Assembly (NCBI RefSeq): GCF_905404315.1
Contig: NC_066309.1
Span: forward strand, 6,882,001 to 6,946,000
Direction of reading: 5' to 3'
DNA length: 64,000 nt
From: Leptidea sinapis
Taxonomy: Eukaryota > Arthropoda > Insecta > Lepidoptera > Pieridae
Shown: positions 24,301 to 39,300 of the stretch, piece after piece
How the letters are laid out: each line of letters opens with the position of its first letter
Position numbering within the stretch: position 1 is the first letter of the stretch
Program-made: the position numbers and the translations under genes
The notes under the pieces: generated by a model
What the model was told of the DNA's origin: nothing
The model's input: only the letters and a program-made list of their open reading frames with translations
The model's database searches: none

Positions 24301-27300
24301 TCAGCTGAACGTCCGTGCTCGTATCGTCCCCAATTTGCATAAAAAAAGTACTATAGCGTCGATGGCGCTGTGGGTAGTACCGTGGACTCTCGTCCTGTAA
24401 GTTCCGGGTTCGATCCTCGCGCGATACATACAAAAGTGTTTTCGGCTTTCGAATTCATATGTATGTTAATTTTATGCTTTACTAGCTGATGCCTTCCTCC
24501 ACGTAGATTAAAGATTTTTATAAATAATAAGCAAGTTTTAAATTGAAGATTATGTCCTATTCCAGTTCTGGTTCCCGTTTTCGCTCACGTTCCCAACATA
24601 TTATATGAATTTTAATTCGAGGAAGGTAGCAATGGCAAACTAAGCCTACTGTTCGTACCTATGGTTATAGGTCATTGACGTGAATTTCATTTTATCACAA
24701 ATGCCGCGGGAACCATGGCTTTTCCGGGATAAAATGTGTCCTATGTCCTTTCCCAGGCTCTAGTCTAACGCTGTACTAAATTGCATCAAAAACGGCTTAG
24801 TAGCTCCGGCATAAAAGCGTAACAAACAAACTTACATTCACATTTATGATTTTAGTAGGGATAAGTTGGCAATGCCCATGTGATTATTCTAGTGTTACTA
24901 GAAAGTATGGGCCACGGTCTTATAAAAAAATAACTGGATGTACGCTTATCACAAAGAATCTCAATTAAAACGGTAGTTAATTAACTTTAGCTTTCCGATA
25001 TTCCAAAGCTGACTTAAGTTGAATGTAGCTTAAACTTAGTATAGCTATTGTGAGCCGGCTAAACTTGTTGTTGCTTTTGTTTTGTTGAAGTTCGGCTCAT
25101 CCGATAGCCAATCAATTAATGCTATTGCTTCGCTATGCGCTATCAATACTTGATTTGAAAAACTTTTTAAAATTCCATGTTGTCTATTTCGATAAAAAGT
25201 TGTATTGAATTATTTTCCTTTGTTTTTGATAATATCATAGATTGGCAATTTTCATCAGAATGAAATAAAAAGTTCAACAGCCGCGACCAGCAGACATTTA
25301 TATACATAAATTAAATTTATGAACGATACGGGAACCTGCGAACTCTCGCGTTCCGTGCGAGCGCTGTTCGACTGAGCCAACCGTTCGTTAGACGTATGGT
25401 TGATAAAGGTTGTATATAATGTCTACTTCAACTCTCAGGTTACAACTTCATCTACAGGATCTACCTTACAGTTACAGTTGATACCCTGCTCTATCCAAAT
25501 ATTTGCATATAAGAAATTGACTTGAGATGTCGCTCAAATTTAAACAATTAGTTATTTTAATAAGTTTTTCATTTAAAGAGCACTCGGACAGAACGCGAGA
25601 GGTTGCGGGTTCGAGTTCCACATCGTTCACAAATTTTGTTTTCAAATTTAATTCGTGTAATGAATCCCAGAGCTGATGGTTATCACTTTAAAAATATAAA
25701 AATTGTTAACATATTGAATATATTAAATTTTTAAATGACGTTATTTTATTAAAATTATTTTTTTTTATCATCAATCATAATGTATAATCCAAATATATCT
25801 AAATAGAGCAGATATACAATGATTCATAAGATGGCTTTTAAAAATGTTTTTTCGTTGTTATATTGTACACCAAAAAGATATTTCTAGTTTTATCAGTAAT
25901 TTTAAAAAGCAATGACTCATCTATTTTTTTTTAATGAAAATAAGGGACGAGACGAGCATGATTTAGCTGAAGGAAATTGATACGCCATGCACATTACAAT
26001 TGTGTAAAACAAAAGTAAACAGGTCATATAAATATCAAATAAGATTTGATATTCAAATTCAAATTCAAATATTTTTATTCAAAATAGGATTTATAATCAC
26101 TTATTGAACGTCAAAATCTACCACCCATTCAAAAGAGACTGCCTCAGACCTGAGAAGAATGGGCGCAAGAAACTCAGCGGGTTTTTTTTTTTTAAATAAA
26201 ATATGGATTACAATGTAATATCGTACAATAAACATTAATAATTAAAGAGCCTGAGGGTGCTCGCTTTAATCCCAGTCCGTGGTGTCATTAAGAAAATCGT
26301 TTATGCTATAATAATCTTTCCCACACAAACGTTTTTTAAAAATTCTTTTAAATTTCGTAACACATTTGTTTTGTACATTTTCTGGGATCATATTGTAGAA
26401 GCATATACATCGCCCAACAAAAGACTTACTAACTCGACCCAACGTGTTCCTCGTGTTAACATTATGACTGTCACAGTTTCTAGAAAATTCCTCAATGTGC
26501 TTATGAACATACAAAACATTATCAAAAATGTATTGAGAAGCAACAGTCAAAATGTTTATTTCTTTAAATTTTTCTCTTAATGATTCTTTAGGACCTAGGT
26601 TATAAATCGCGCGAATAGCCCTCTTCTGCATCACAAAGATAGTATTAATATCGACCGCACTGCCCCATAACAATATACCATAGAACATAATACTATGAAA
26701 ATAACTAAAGTATACTAATCTCGCCGTATCTATGTCAGTTAACCGTCTGATTTTCTTAACCGCATATGCTGCAGAACTAAGCCTATTCGCCAATCCTTCA
26801 ATATGGGGGCCCCACTGCAATTTGGAATCAAGAGTAATGCCAAGAAATATAGCAGATTCCACTGGTTTTACCACCTCTCCATTTAATAAAATATTCGCAT
26901 CTACATTTTTGACATTTGGCGCGGTGAATTTAATATATTTGGTTTTATGATTATTTACCAATAAGTTATTGGCGCTAAACCAGTACACGATGTCAGATAG
27001 AGCATTGTTTACTTCGTCATATAAAACTTGGCTTCGTTTCACTTTGAATATAAGTGAAGTGTCATCCGCAAACAATACCACCTTGTGTTTTTTTTCTACA
27101 AGGTTAGGTAGATCATTTATATAAATTAGGAAGAGGAAGGGTCCAAGAATAGACCCTTGTGGTACCCCCATACCGAGAGGAGTCCCAGGAGATCTCCTGC
27201 CATTCACCTCGACCCTCTGAATTCTATTATTTAAATATGAGATCAGAAGATCGAGTGCAGATCCTCTTATACCATAGTGGCATAGCTTCCTGACCAGCGT

Positions 27301-30300
27301 TGAATGTTGAACACAATCAAAAGCCTTAGATAAATCACAGAAGATACCAAGTGCATTCTGTGATTCCTTCCAGCCTCAAAAATATTCCTGATGAGTTCAA
27401 CACCTGCATCCGTAGTCGAGCGTCCCCTAGTAAAGCCAAATTGTTTTATATGAAGTAACTTATAAGTGTTAAAGTGAGTAAGCATTTGGCTTAAAATAAT
27501 TTACTTATTATTTTTACAGATATGCCCCATATATCAGCAGTTTTTTTCATTTCTAAGGATCTGAAAGTTTTAATTATTTCTGCTGGGCTAACAACACTGA
27601 ATTTGATATTTTGTTTACATTCCTTAACATTTTCCAAAAGAAGTGACTCGGCAACACTGGTGGAGGAGACAAGAGTGCTTGAGATGGAAACTGGAATGTC
27701 AGAAAAAAAATTCTCAAAAGCAGAAGCTACTTCCTGCTCAGAGTGGATTTTTGTATTGTTTATTATTAGATTATATTCAAACTTGCAGTCTTTCGCTCTT
27801 CCAGATTCCCAGTTAATAACTTTCCAAGTCATTTTTATTTTATTTGAAGCATTTTTAATTATTTCTCTAATATGCATTGACTTAGCAATAGTACATACTT
27901 TCTTAAATAATTTTGAATAATTTTTTTTCACATATAAAAGGAAAGATGCATCATGATTACATGATGATCTCTCACTATATAGTTCATATAACCGTTGTCT
28001 GCTCCTATGAATACCAGCTGTTGCCCAGTTGTTAAATGACAAGAGACCACCCGAGTTGACTGTCTTTGAAGTAAATATAGAAGCAAACTCTGTTTTAATT
28101 ATTTTAAATAACTTACCATACATCTCATTTGGAGTACTGTTATAATTCAAATACAACTTTGAGAGTTTTTCTGAAACATTGCCTCTATATTTCTCCATTC
28201 GCCTATTGTTTACCGGAACAAACATAAACTTTTTAGTTGAAGTACATTTCTTCCCTTCAATATTAAAAGAGGCTAATTGACCAAAGTGGTCTGAGCTCAG
28301 TTTACTAATTATTGATTGAGAAATAGGTTTATAATTAGTAAAAATATTATCAATACAGCTTTTAGAGGTGCTGGTTACTCTAGTAGGTTCTAAGAAAATA
28401 TTTGATAAATAATATATGTAAACAAAGATTTGAATCTAATACTTGTGGTGGATTTTTCTAATAAGTTAATATTAAAGTCACCACAAATCATAATATATTT
28501 CTTAGATTCTGATAATTTTGATAGAACCTCCTCCAATACACTCTCAAATAACTCATATAATGCATCGGGGGGTCTGTATATACTTACAACAATGGCACAC
28601 CCAAGCTCTGCACAGGCTATTTCAATGGTACGTTCAACAGAGAGGCCCACAATATCTTTACGGTCTTTGAATTTAAATGATGTACTTATAAGTATAAGAG
28701 AGCCGCCACGTGTTGCCTTTTCTCTGCTAAACACACTTGCCACCCGATGACCACTGGAGTTAAAAATGAGCTCATATTTTCTAAGCCAGTGTTCAGTAAG
28801 ACATAAGATATCAATATTTTCATGGTTCATTAGTAACTCCAGTTCCAGTTCTTTACCTAACAATCTTTGCATATTTTGGTGCATCAGGTTTATAACTTTA
28901 CAATTATTATGTTTACTATTACTTGTAAATTGTGTATTTATATTGCTAGAGGAGTCCCCTATTGTCTTATTGACTAATTTAAATAATTTGGAACATATTC
29001 CAAACCAGAAACTAAACTATAGGACTGCTTAATAGAAGCAGTGTTAATCAAATAATTACTTTGCTCAATAGGAGCAGAGTCCAACAAGCTATTACACTGC
29101 TCAATAGAAGCAGTGCTAATCGACTTACTAACCTGCTCAATAGAAGCAGGGGACCGGGTTGCCAAATAATTGGCTGAGTTATAAAATAAATAAAAGGATA
29201 GCGATTTAGCTATCTGATATATTGACGTATATACTTTTACACATTACCTTGCCCTAAACTAGGCGTAGCCTGTACTATGGTTACAAGACAACGATATATT
29301 TAATACAAATAAACATCCATGACTCGGAAACAAACATCCAAATTTATCATATAAATGATTGCACCTACCGGGATTCGAACCCGGGCCCTCCAGCTTAATA
29401 GTCAGGGTCCTAATGAATATAGTGTATAACAAGAGTTGTTACTTCACTTAACACAATATATGTGTTGATGGGTAAATTTGTTTCAGTTATCTAAGAAGCC
29501 GAGAATTCTGAACATGAACCTCACGAAACATGCCTTTGATTAGGTTAAGCCTCACGTTAATGAGGTAACTCGCTCCATTGACATTATACTTCGTTATAAT
29601 ATTAAAGGCACGAAGGAGAAAAGAGGTTAAGTGCCATGCAAATCTCAGAAGAGTTGCTACTTATATAAATTATGACGGGCAACGGACCACTCTTCATAAT
29701 TAGTAAAGCTGTGATGAACAGCATCTATATTTGTGCCTCAATTCCTTTTAAATAATTTCTTACTAATAAAACATTATTAAATAAGTGGAGCTGACATTGA
29801 GGTTTTTGATTACAGTTGGTTATTGTAGTTATTATGATAGGTGCTCACAATACATATTTTATTAATTTGATGCCGATATTTCGATCCAATTGCATGAATC
29901 GTGGTCACGGCGGAACTGCGGAGGCGGCGTGAAACACTTGACACTAATCTGTCCACTTACCGCCTAATTCGTTTTGGTCTTTGATTCCCTGATTCACGGC
30001 CCATACTATTAATGACGTCCATACTTTCGGGTCTTTTTGTTGCATTTGTACTGCAGAGTGAGAGCCCGGGAATCCATGTTTGCGGTCGTCTAACATCTCT
30101 ACTTTTTTTATGATAATAAGGGACGAGACCAGCAGGACGTTCAGCTGATGGTGATTGATGCGCCATGCCCATTACGAATACTAATAATAATAATTAACAT
30201 AATTTAAGAATACCTGAAGGATGGTGAGTGATGGCCCCGTGGTGATGTAACTCTCTAAAGGTGCACAGGGTCGGGTGGCTCGGGTTGCATTGGACAGCAA

Positions 30301-33300
30301 AGCGTGGTCACAGAGTCGAGGGGATTCTTCTCGACAAAACGATCCCAATAGAGACCTCTTGTCAGTCATCTCCAACTAAACAAAAAATATTAATTGTGTT
30401 AAAGTGTGACGTCTATATTTATATTATGCTCTAATCTAATATATAAATTCTCGTGTCATGGTGTTAAACTTTGAACTCCTCCGAAACGGCTTGAACGATT
30501 CTAATGAAATTTTGAGTGCATATTGGGTAGGTCTGAGAATCGGACAACATCTATTTTTCATTCCCCTAAATGTTAAAGGTGGTCCACACGATTTTTTTTT
30601 AAATTTGTTTGATTATGAGTCAGCAATAAAAAAATACATACAACTTAAAATTTTCACCCATCTACGTTCAACAGTTACTTTTGTATCGCGATTTTAATAT
30701 CGGCAATACAACGTTTGCTGGGTCAGCTAGTATAATATATTAAATTAATATTATCTTTACCTCTCAATAACACTAAAGATCGATAGCAACGTGCTATTTT
30801 CACGGATTTATGACGAAATATATATACTCATATTATATGTATAATAAAAATATCGATGCTGCAAATAATAATTTTAGTCCCAAGTTCTAGCTCCACACAC
30901 GCACCAATGTGCTTTCGGTTTTCAAATTCATATTTACGTTTATTCGCCCCTTTACAAGGTCAGCTATACTCTTGTGATGCCTCTGGTGATACAAGAGTTA
31001 ATGGGCAGGGCTAATCACATACCATAAGTTAACCCGTATGTACACTCGATTTTCCTCCCCATCTATAAAAAATATTACATAATGTGTATTTTTTATTCAA
31101 ACAAAACAAATCTTATAACTATATTTACAATACTACGACTACATAAAATTAAAACTATCATTACGTGGAAGCGTACAAAGAATACTGGCAGCATTACCGC
31201 GTTGGATAGCAAGGCTGATCCGTTGACCGAAATAGCTGCCAGCGCTTGGGTTTTCAGTAGCCTTATTGACATTGGCACGAAGATAGTATTTTGAACATTC
31301 TCCGCGCCTCTGGGCCCCACGGGCTAAGTGTCTCGACACCAAACGGCACAAAGATGTATGACTCACTGAGACCAACATATTTGCGACGCTTGCCGTCTTC
31401 GGCAGTCGCAGCCCCAGCACCAACATATTGTTGAAGTATAAATTTATAAATGAAATTATTATATAGTTGCCATTTTAGCTATAATTCTAATACAATATAG
31501 GATTTTTGTTTACTACACGCCTTAATTATCACTTATATGGAGATGGTTGCAATGAACACATTATAAAACTTAAAGTTTTGACATAGATTTTGCATGCATA
31601 ATTTATTATCATCAAATTTAAATAATAAAAGTTGTTTCAATCCAATTAGAAATACTATCGTTAAATAAATAACAATATCTCGAATCTTGAAATTAATTAA
31701 ACAAATAGTCCTTAGAATTTCCGATCAAATAGATTTAAATTTAAATTATAAGTTCGATAAAGATTCTAAGCATAATCTTCGAACTTCTATCTTGTTTCAA
31801 CCTAAGCCTTAACAAAAATATATGAATAAACGAAAATTGAATCTATTTTATTGATACTGTTTTCGTGAAGATTGATGGCTCCCAGGTGTTTTCATCTTGA
31901 CAACAATTTGAAAATATTGCTTGTGAATTATGTCTCCGAAAGTGTCTTAACTTTATTGTTATTATTTTTAAACTGAAACTGAACTATGTTATTTATAAAT
32001 TCACTAAATCAAAATTGGTGCAAAGTAACTAAGATATTTTTTGTTAAAATAATTAATGAATTCATGTATTTCATTATTCATTATTATTTCCGGAAGACGC
32101 AGTGTTGGTAGGCCCCACATAAGATGGACCTACGATCATGCTCAATATCGCCGGAATACGTTGGATAAGGGCAGCGCAGGACCGATTGCCGTGGAGATCT
32201 TTGGGGTTGGCCTAAATCCAGCAGTGGACGTTTTCCGGTTGATGATGATGATGTATTTGATTATAGAAGTTTTTTTATGAAAATAAGGGACGAGACGAGC
32301 AGGACGTTCAGCTGATAGTAATTGATACGCCCTGCCCATTACATTACGAAGTGCCGCTCTGCGCACTCACAACTGCGCTCGACACCTTCGGACAAACGAT
32401 TTTAAGTCTCATTTGCCCAGTAATTTCACTAGCTACGGCGCTCTTCAGACCGAAACACAATAATGTTAACATATCACTGCATTAAGGCGGAAATAGGCAC
32501 CGTTGTGGTACTAATTACTCGTATCTTGCCGGCATCCTGTGCAAAGGAGCCTCCCATTGGTAGAGAAATTAAGTGTGTAAAGAAATTATTCATTAGAGTG
32601 CCAGCAAATCTTACAATGTATTCACTAAGACTTAGTAATTTATGACGAAACAAAATTTTATAAATGGGTATTGAATTTGAAGAACCGGCTGTTATAAAAT
32701 ACACTCATATGTACAGTTATTGATTTTATTCCAGAGGTATAATATCCTCCATACCTTACATTTCTATTGTTCAACATAATCCATGTTATATCGCAACAAA
32801 CACACATATTTCAATGCAATTCCGCGTAACCTAGTTTTGAAGTGTGTAAGCTGTATAAGAGATTTACCTGCCAGGTGGAGTATTTACTGGGACTATCTGA
32901 GCTGTAAAGTTTCCTGATTAAAGTGCCAACAAAAAATATCTCCGGTGTAGTTCATTCTTAATGCAAGAGAAATGGCGGATGAATGAAACGAAACACCGCA
33001 CTGCAGTTCGCGCAGAAGTTGGAAAGATTGCTCAGACACATTAAAGAAAATTAATGTTTGGCTCCCAACATTAAGTGGGGAGGTAGCAGTAGTTGGCAAA
33101 GTGAAATGGCATGAATAAAAGCGGTGAACGCCACCCAATTTTATATCGTTTCTGTATGTATCATCACGTTAGTCTACAAGAGTTTTGCTTGCGGTTAAGT
33201 TAATCAACATTTCATTACTCCACGCGTTGGTTGCGCCAATTCTCTCATTGAATTATGTTTACTGTTGTTTCGAGTTGGGTATGAAAATAGCAATATTTCG

Positions 33301-36300
33301 CTTTGAAATTGCGACTCTCGTTATCTTAATTAGCTGCGTCTTTTCTGCTATGGCATCTGGAATGTGTAACTAATTCTCATACATCATCATGTTTATTACT
33401 CACTTGGTTTAATTAATCTGATTAAAGTATACTCAAATAGTTCATTTTTTTTATGCAATAGGAGGACAAACGAGCGTACGGGTCACCTGGTGTTAAGTGA
33501 TCACCGCCGCCCACATTCTCTTGCAACACCAGAGGAATCACAAGAGCGTTGCCGGCCTTAAAGGAAGGTGTACGCGCTTTTTTTGAATGTACCCATGTCG
33601 TATCGTCCCGGAAACACCGCACAAGGAAGCTCATTGCACAGTTTTGTAGTACGTGGAAGAAAGCTCCTTTAAAACCGCACTGTGGAGGACCGCCACACAT
33701 CCAGATGGTGGGGATGATATTCTAACTTGTGGCGTGTCGTGCGAAGGTGGAATTCTAATTCTAATTAAATATGTATTTTTTAAAATAGGAATTATTTAAC
33801 TACTTATTGGATGCCAAACTCTACTATCACACTTTTGAAAATATTTGTCTGAACTGTGAAAATGGACGCAAGAAACAGCCGAATTTTTTTTTCATTCTTT
33901 TATTTACAATTCATTCGGTGGTCCCTCCATTCCCAAATTATGGTGTCATTAAGAAAGTAATTTATATAACAGTAACCTTTACCACATAATTTTGTTAACA
34001 ATTATTTCTTTAGTAACATATTTGTTTTGTACCTTTTCTGGGATTTAGATGTAAAAGCATATTTATCGCCAAATAATAGGCTTACCAACTCGACTTAAAC
34101 CAAGTAGTAGGCATAACAAGTTTACGTTTGTTCCCGGTAACAATTATAAAAATATTTAGTACACTAGTTATGCAAATGTTTATTGTGTCTTATGAATTGA
34201 GAAGGACTTCTTGTTTTTATCGTTAGTTTTCGAAGTAAGTAAAGGATTCTTCTCGAAACTTCTGTAAACTTCCCTCACCACGAACATACACACTTAATAT
34301 ATAAATTCCATGCTCTTCAACTGGATTAACCTTAACAATGCGAAGTAATTAAGGAACGGTCTTCCACAAACCTACCTAAAACCTTTTTTTTTATGAAAAT
34401 TAGGGATGAGATGGGCAGGACGTTCAGCTGATGGTAAAATTCGATAAAAAAAAGATGGTTCAATTGATACGCTTTGCCTATTACAGCGAAGTGCCGCTCA
34501 GGATTATTGAAAAACCCAAAAATTCTGAGCGGCACTACAACTGCGCTCGTCACCTTCAGACATAAGATATCAGGTCTCATTTGCCCAGTAATTTCACTAG
34601 CTACGATGCCCTATGAATAGCATACAATAAGACTCGCGGTTTTTTATAATATGGATAAAGGAATTACTACCTTCCTGTCGAGGTCAGCATCGGGTGCCGC
34701 ACCATCCCATATGGTAAGTTGAGAAGAACAGTCCTTCTGCTGATCAAAACCTGCCGGCTCTGTTCCTGCGGCGTGATACTTCACAAACGACACCCATACT
34801 ATTTCATTGGCTTTACCCTGTGAACAAACAACTTATAAAACATACACACAGCGGCAAAATACCTTGGCCCATCCTTTTCTCGTGATTTCAAATCAAGAAA
34901 GAACAAAATTAAATAAATATATTTAACTTGTTAAACTTGTAAGTGTGCTTTTTATAAATCCTGGCCGCATAGTTCAACCCACAAAAAATTGAAAGTTTAA
35001 AATGTTGCTTAAACATTCATTCGTTTGTGAAAATGTTTGTTGCGAAAGTTTCGGACTTGATAATAATATTAAGGTAAGTTTTAAGCTTGTGTAATTATTT
35101 TACAAAAAACAAAATTATTTTTTATAGTTTATTCTTTACTTTCACCATTCCTTTTTGTTTTGTTAGAAACACAAACCCAACGTGAGATGGCTTTATCCTT
35201 AAAAGTCGTACTCGTACGAAGTTAAGGAATACTATTAGAAGGTATGGGGAGACCTATCTTTATACGCGTAAATCAGGAAGTGGTAGAATCCGACATAGTA
35301 CTCTTCGAGATGATCTTAATGAGGACAATATTGGCCTAATTACTTTGAGACACCATTTTCTTACCGCCGTTGAAACAAGGGGACGGGGGGGTTGATCTTC
35401 AATGTCGCACAATGTGCGAAGAACAAAATTAATTCGCTTAGAGATCAGTACGGGTTCCTGAGCTGCCCAGACTTCATCGAGTCAAGGGATTTAGATTTGT
35501 CCAAAAACGTGCCAGGTGGGTAATGACCAAGTGGTTAGGTTTTGTTAAACGTTGAGAGTAGGATTATGAATAAAGATGACCAGAATGGAGTCCCGAGAAA
35601 AGATGTAGACATGGGAACGCTTCTTACCCACAATATCTATGTGTCATAAAGCCACTTACGATTAGTCCGTAATGGTTAGGAAATTTTTAAAAAACTTTTC
35701 ACATCCTTCATAATAAAGCTCTTATTGGTGAAGAAAACACTCATGTACGATAACGTTGTCGGACCTAAGAGGCTTAGCTAATGTCGGGATATGAAATTTC
35801 CAATGGTCCGCCCGAAGCCCGTACTTAAATCCGACAATTATATCCCAGAAAAGGAAAATAAGCCCACCCAAACTCACCAGAGACACATGAAAACGATAGA
35901 TGTTCTAAACTGCCATCTAAAAAATTATCCAAAGCATATCCGATCAAATGCAAGCGATGGTTCGAGCAAGATTAGTTTTGTTTTAGTTTAGTCTCGTACA
36001 ATTCGTTAAAAATTAATGTATAGTATTATTTGGAAATTCTATATAAAATACGAGGTGGGAACCATATCTCACTCTATGTGAGCTTTTAGTAGATGCTGTA
36101 AAAGTAGAGTGACATGTACTTACATAACAAAGTAATACCTAGGCAGCCATAGTTGTTGACCGTCACAAATATGATATTTATATAATATACGATATAAAAG
36201 TAATTCTGAGATTCGAAGGTAGAAATAGGTATTATATTTTATTTTTAGGCGGAAGATTCCTCTTACTAACCAAAGGAAATTTTGCGGAAAATTCGAGCAC

Positions 36301-39300
36301 AATTCTGTCCCTTCTATTAGCTCCTGGATTTTATTCCCATATTTGTATATTCCCATATATAATAAAAGATAGCTAGCAGATAATGTGGGCTTAATATTTA
36401 TACAGTAACAAGGATATTTGGAATGTATTTAATGAACCTGAAAATGAATGAAACTTGTTTGATGAAGAACATTATTTATATTTCTAACTACGAAATTATT
36501 ATTATCATCTAATTAGACGATTCTATATAAAATTAACTTTGACTTTAAAAGATGAAAGTAATTTTTCAATGGAGAGTTCTATGTGCGGTGATACGTGGGT
36601 AATACTGAAAATGTTTAAAACTGGCCAGTTAGAAACATTGCTACCGAAAACTTTTTTTGAATTTCAATTTTAGAACTCTTTGGTAACGTAATTTAGTATA
36701 ATTGCATTCATTTGTCATTTGTTTTTTTGTGAATTGGCGGCAAATCTATAACTTTTGTTGCACGCCAAATTGAACCTAACGCGAGAAAATTTTCTGTCTA
36801 TGATTTATTATGACTTTCGTTGTGGGCTTGCTCAACAACAAGGCTATGATAGGCTGCGATTAGCATTTTTAATGAAGCCCAATGTCGTGCCACTGTTTAC
36901 AATTGGTTTAACGAGTTTAAGCGTGGACTTAGCAATCTCAATGATAATCTAAGATAATAAGATAAGAGAATGACCTATCAGCAGATACGGGTAAGCCTAT
37001 GCATTGGTATGAGTCAAGGTCAAAAAATATTACACGAACATTGAGTCGTCAGGAAGCTTTGTACCAGATGGATTCCCCATACTTTAACCGACGACCAGAA
37101 ACACGTTCGCATGAACTGGTGTCGCCAAATGTTAGATAAGTTCAACGGCGGTGACTCAAATGCTGTATTTGACATCGTCATAGGTGATGAAAGCTGGATA
37201 TATTGCTACGAACCCGAAACTAAAAGATAATCAGCTCAGTAGGTGTTTCCTTTCGAGGATCGGCCAACTAAGGTAAAGAAAGGAAGAAGTCAAGAAAAAA
37301 GATGATTGCCTCATTCTTTGGTCGGAAAGGCCATTTCGCGACAATTGTGCTAGAAGATGGAAGGACAGCTACTGCAGACTAGTATGTCAATCACTGTTTG
37401 CCTGTTGTCTTGGAAAAAAATTGACAGCAGCACCCTCGAAGCAGGATCATCCTTCACCAGGACAATGCTTCAGCGCACTCCGCAAAACGGACTTTTGAAT
37501 ATTTGTCTATAGCAGGTGTCAAGATACTTAGTCTTCCGCCATAGAGTCCTGACGTGGCGCCCTGCGACTTCTATTTATTCCCAAGAAGTAAAGATAAAAT
37601 TCGAGGTATTTGCTTTACGAGACCTCTAAGGAAGAATGGGCCCACTGCTTTTCTCAGTGGTTCCATCAAATGCGACTATGTGTAGAAAGGAACGGTGATT
37701 ACTTCGAAAAATAATAAAAGTATTGGCAACTTTCTATTAAGCCGTTTTTAATTTTTAAACATTTTCAGTGTTACCTAGGTACTATTAAACTTTAATTACT
37801 TTAGTTTTAATATATTAATAGACTAGATAGAATGAATTCTCCATATTGGAAAACATAATTTGACTTTTTAAAACATGTTTTATTTACTATAATTTATTTT
37901 CTTTATAATAAGTAATGAAGTAGTGTCAAATTTACATAATATGTGTCGTTATGTTTGTTTACAGTGTAGAAATAATGTTGAAATATCTGATTATATCTTA
38001 ACGGCCGTTTTCAACAGCCTATCTAACCTTAGTTTAACTTACGGATACATTGCTGTCACCGTTTAATGACAAGATCTTATCTATCTATAGTTATGTCCAA
38101 TATAGTTACAGTCCAATACTATAATACTGTCCATAGGTTATTGAAATGTTAGTAAGCGTAAAAGAATAGATTTGTCAACGTCTAGTAAGTTAAACTTAGG
38201 ATAGAGAGGTTATTGAAAACGGCCGTTAGTCGAAGTTTTGTGTGACGCTCGATTGGATATAGTCGGAACAAACAGATCAAAACTTGCAAAGTAAGTTATA
38301 AGCAGTCAATTTAGTTAATTGGGAACTATACTTTACACTATAAAACAAAAATCATCTATTTTTCGTGTTAATAACCTCACCTTGATGAAGTTTTGATTTG
38401 TGTCATGTTTAAAAACATTTTTTAATCCTAGTCAATTGTTTTATACAAAGTTAAGTAAGGAGTAAGTTACCTAAATGAACCAAAATCCTTTGTAAAGATT
38501 TATATGCATAAAAGTAAACGAAAATCGTGATAGATTCACAAAGCGAATATTCGCTTAGATTTCATTTAAGTAAACATCATTATACAGTAGGTACATAATA
38601 TGTTTAAAATATGAAATATTTATTGATACAAATGGCAAGATAAATCTTATTTGTATTCACTTACTTGGAAATAGTAAACACAAGACGTGTTCGGTGGCAG
38701 TGAATGCCGTGGATTTCTCAACACGCCACTTGTTTTGTCTGACGAGCGAAGCACGAATCGGCACCGCCCTTCCGAGCTCACGTACGAATGTGAATCTTTC
38801 TCCACGTACAATACCTAATGGAATAACAATTATTTTTATCGAAGTACCCTCCTTTGGTGCACTGATCGATTTTATAGCACGCGTAAGTCTCATGGGTTTG
38901 CTGAACATCAAACGCCTTTATACATCATGTTTTACACGAAACTTATACAATTTCTTTATTATTGTAATGTGTACATGTAAGCAACTTGTCTCATTTATTG
39001 TTTTAATAATTTTCTAAAAGTTTATTTTTGTTAGAGCGGTTGAACAAATATTACATCATTTATGCTGATGTATAAATAACAATGAAAATTTCATTAATGT
39101 TAAATCACTGTCTGAAATAGTAATAGATTAAGATTTTCGTTTCTGTTGGCAATTCTTATTATTGAAAGATTTAAATAAAGTTATCTGTAAATTCATACAT
39201 TTATCATTTCTATTAACAAGTGTATATAGCTAAAAATGAAACACCTTTTTCATTTTTAGCCGTATGAAACGAACAGACGAGCTGGCAGAGTGAACAGGCT

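Noticed and set aside
29025..29160. CRISPR-like array of 36-bp repeats
   Set aside because: Units are directly adjacent without unique spacers and lie in a LINE coding frame of an animal genome.
30458..30697. A 79-codon open frame
   Set aside because: It lies fully inside a non-autonomous Helitron and is not conserved in the reversed copy at 59684-59975.
35791..35991. A 66-codon frame in intron 6
   Set aside because: No splice sites in phase with the gene and no family I recognise.
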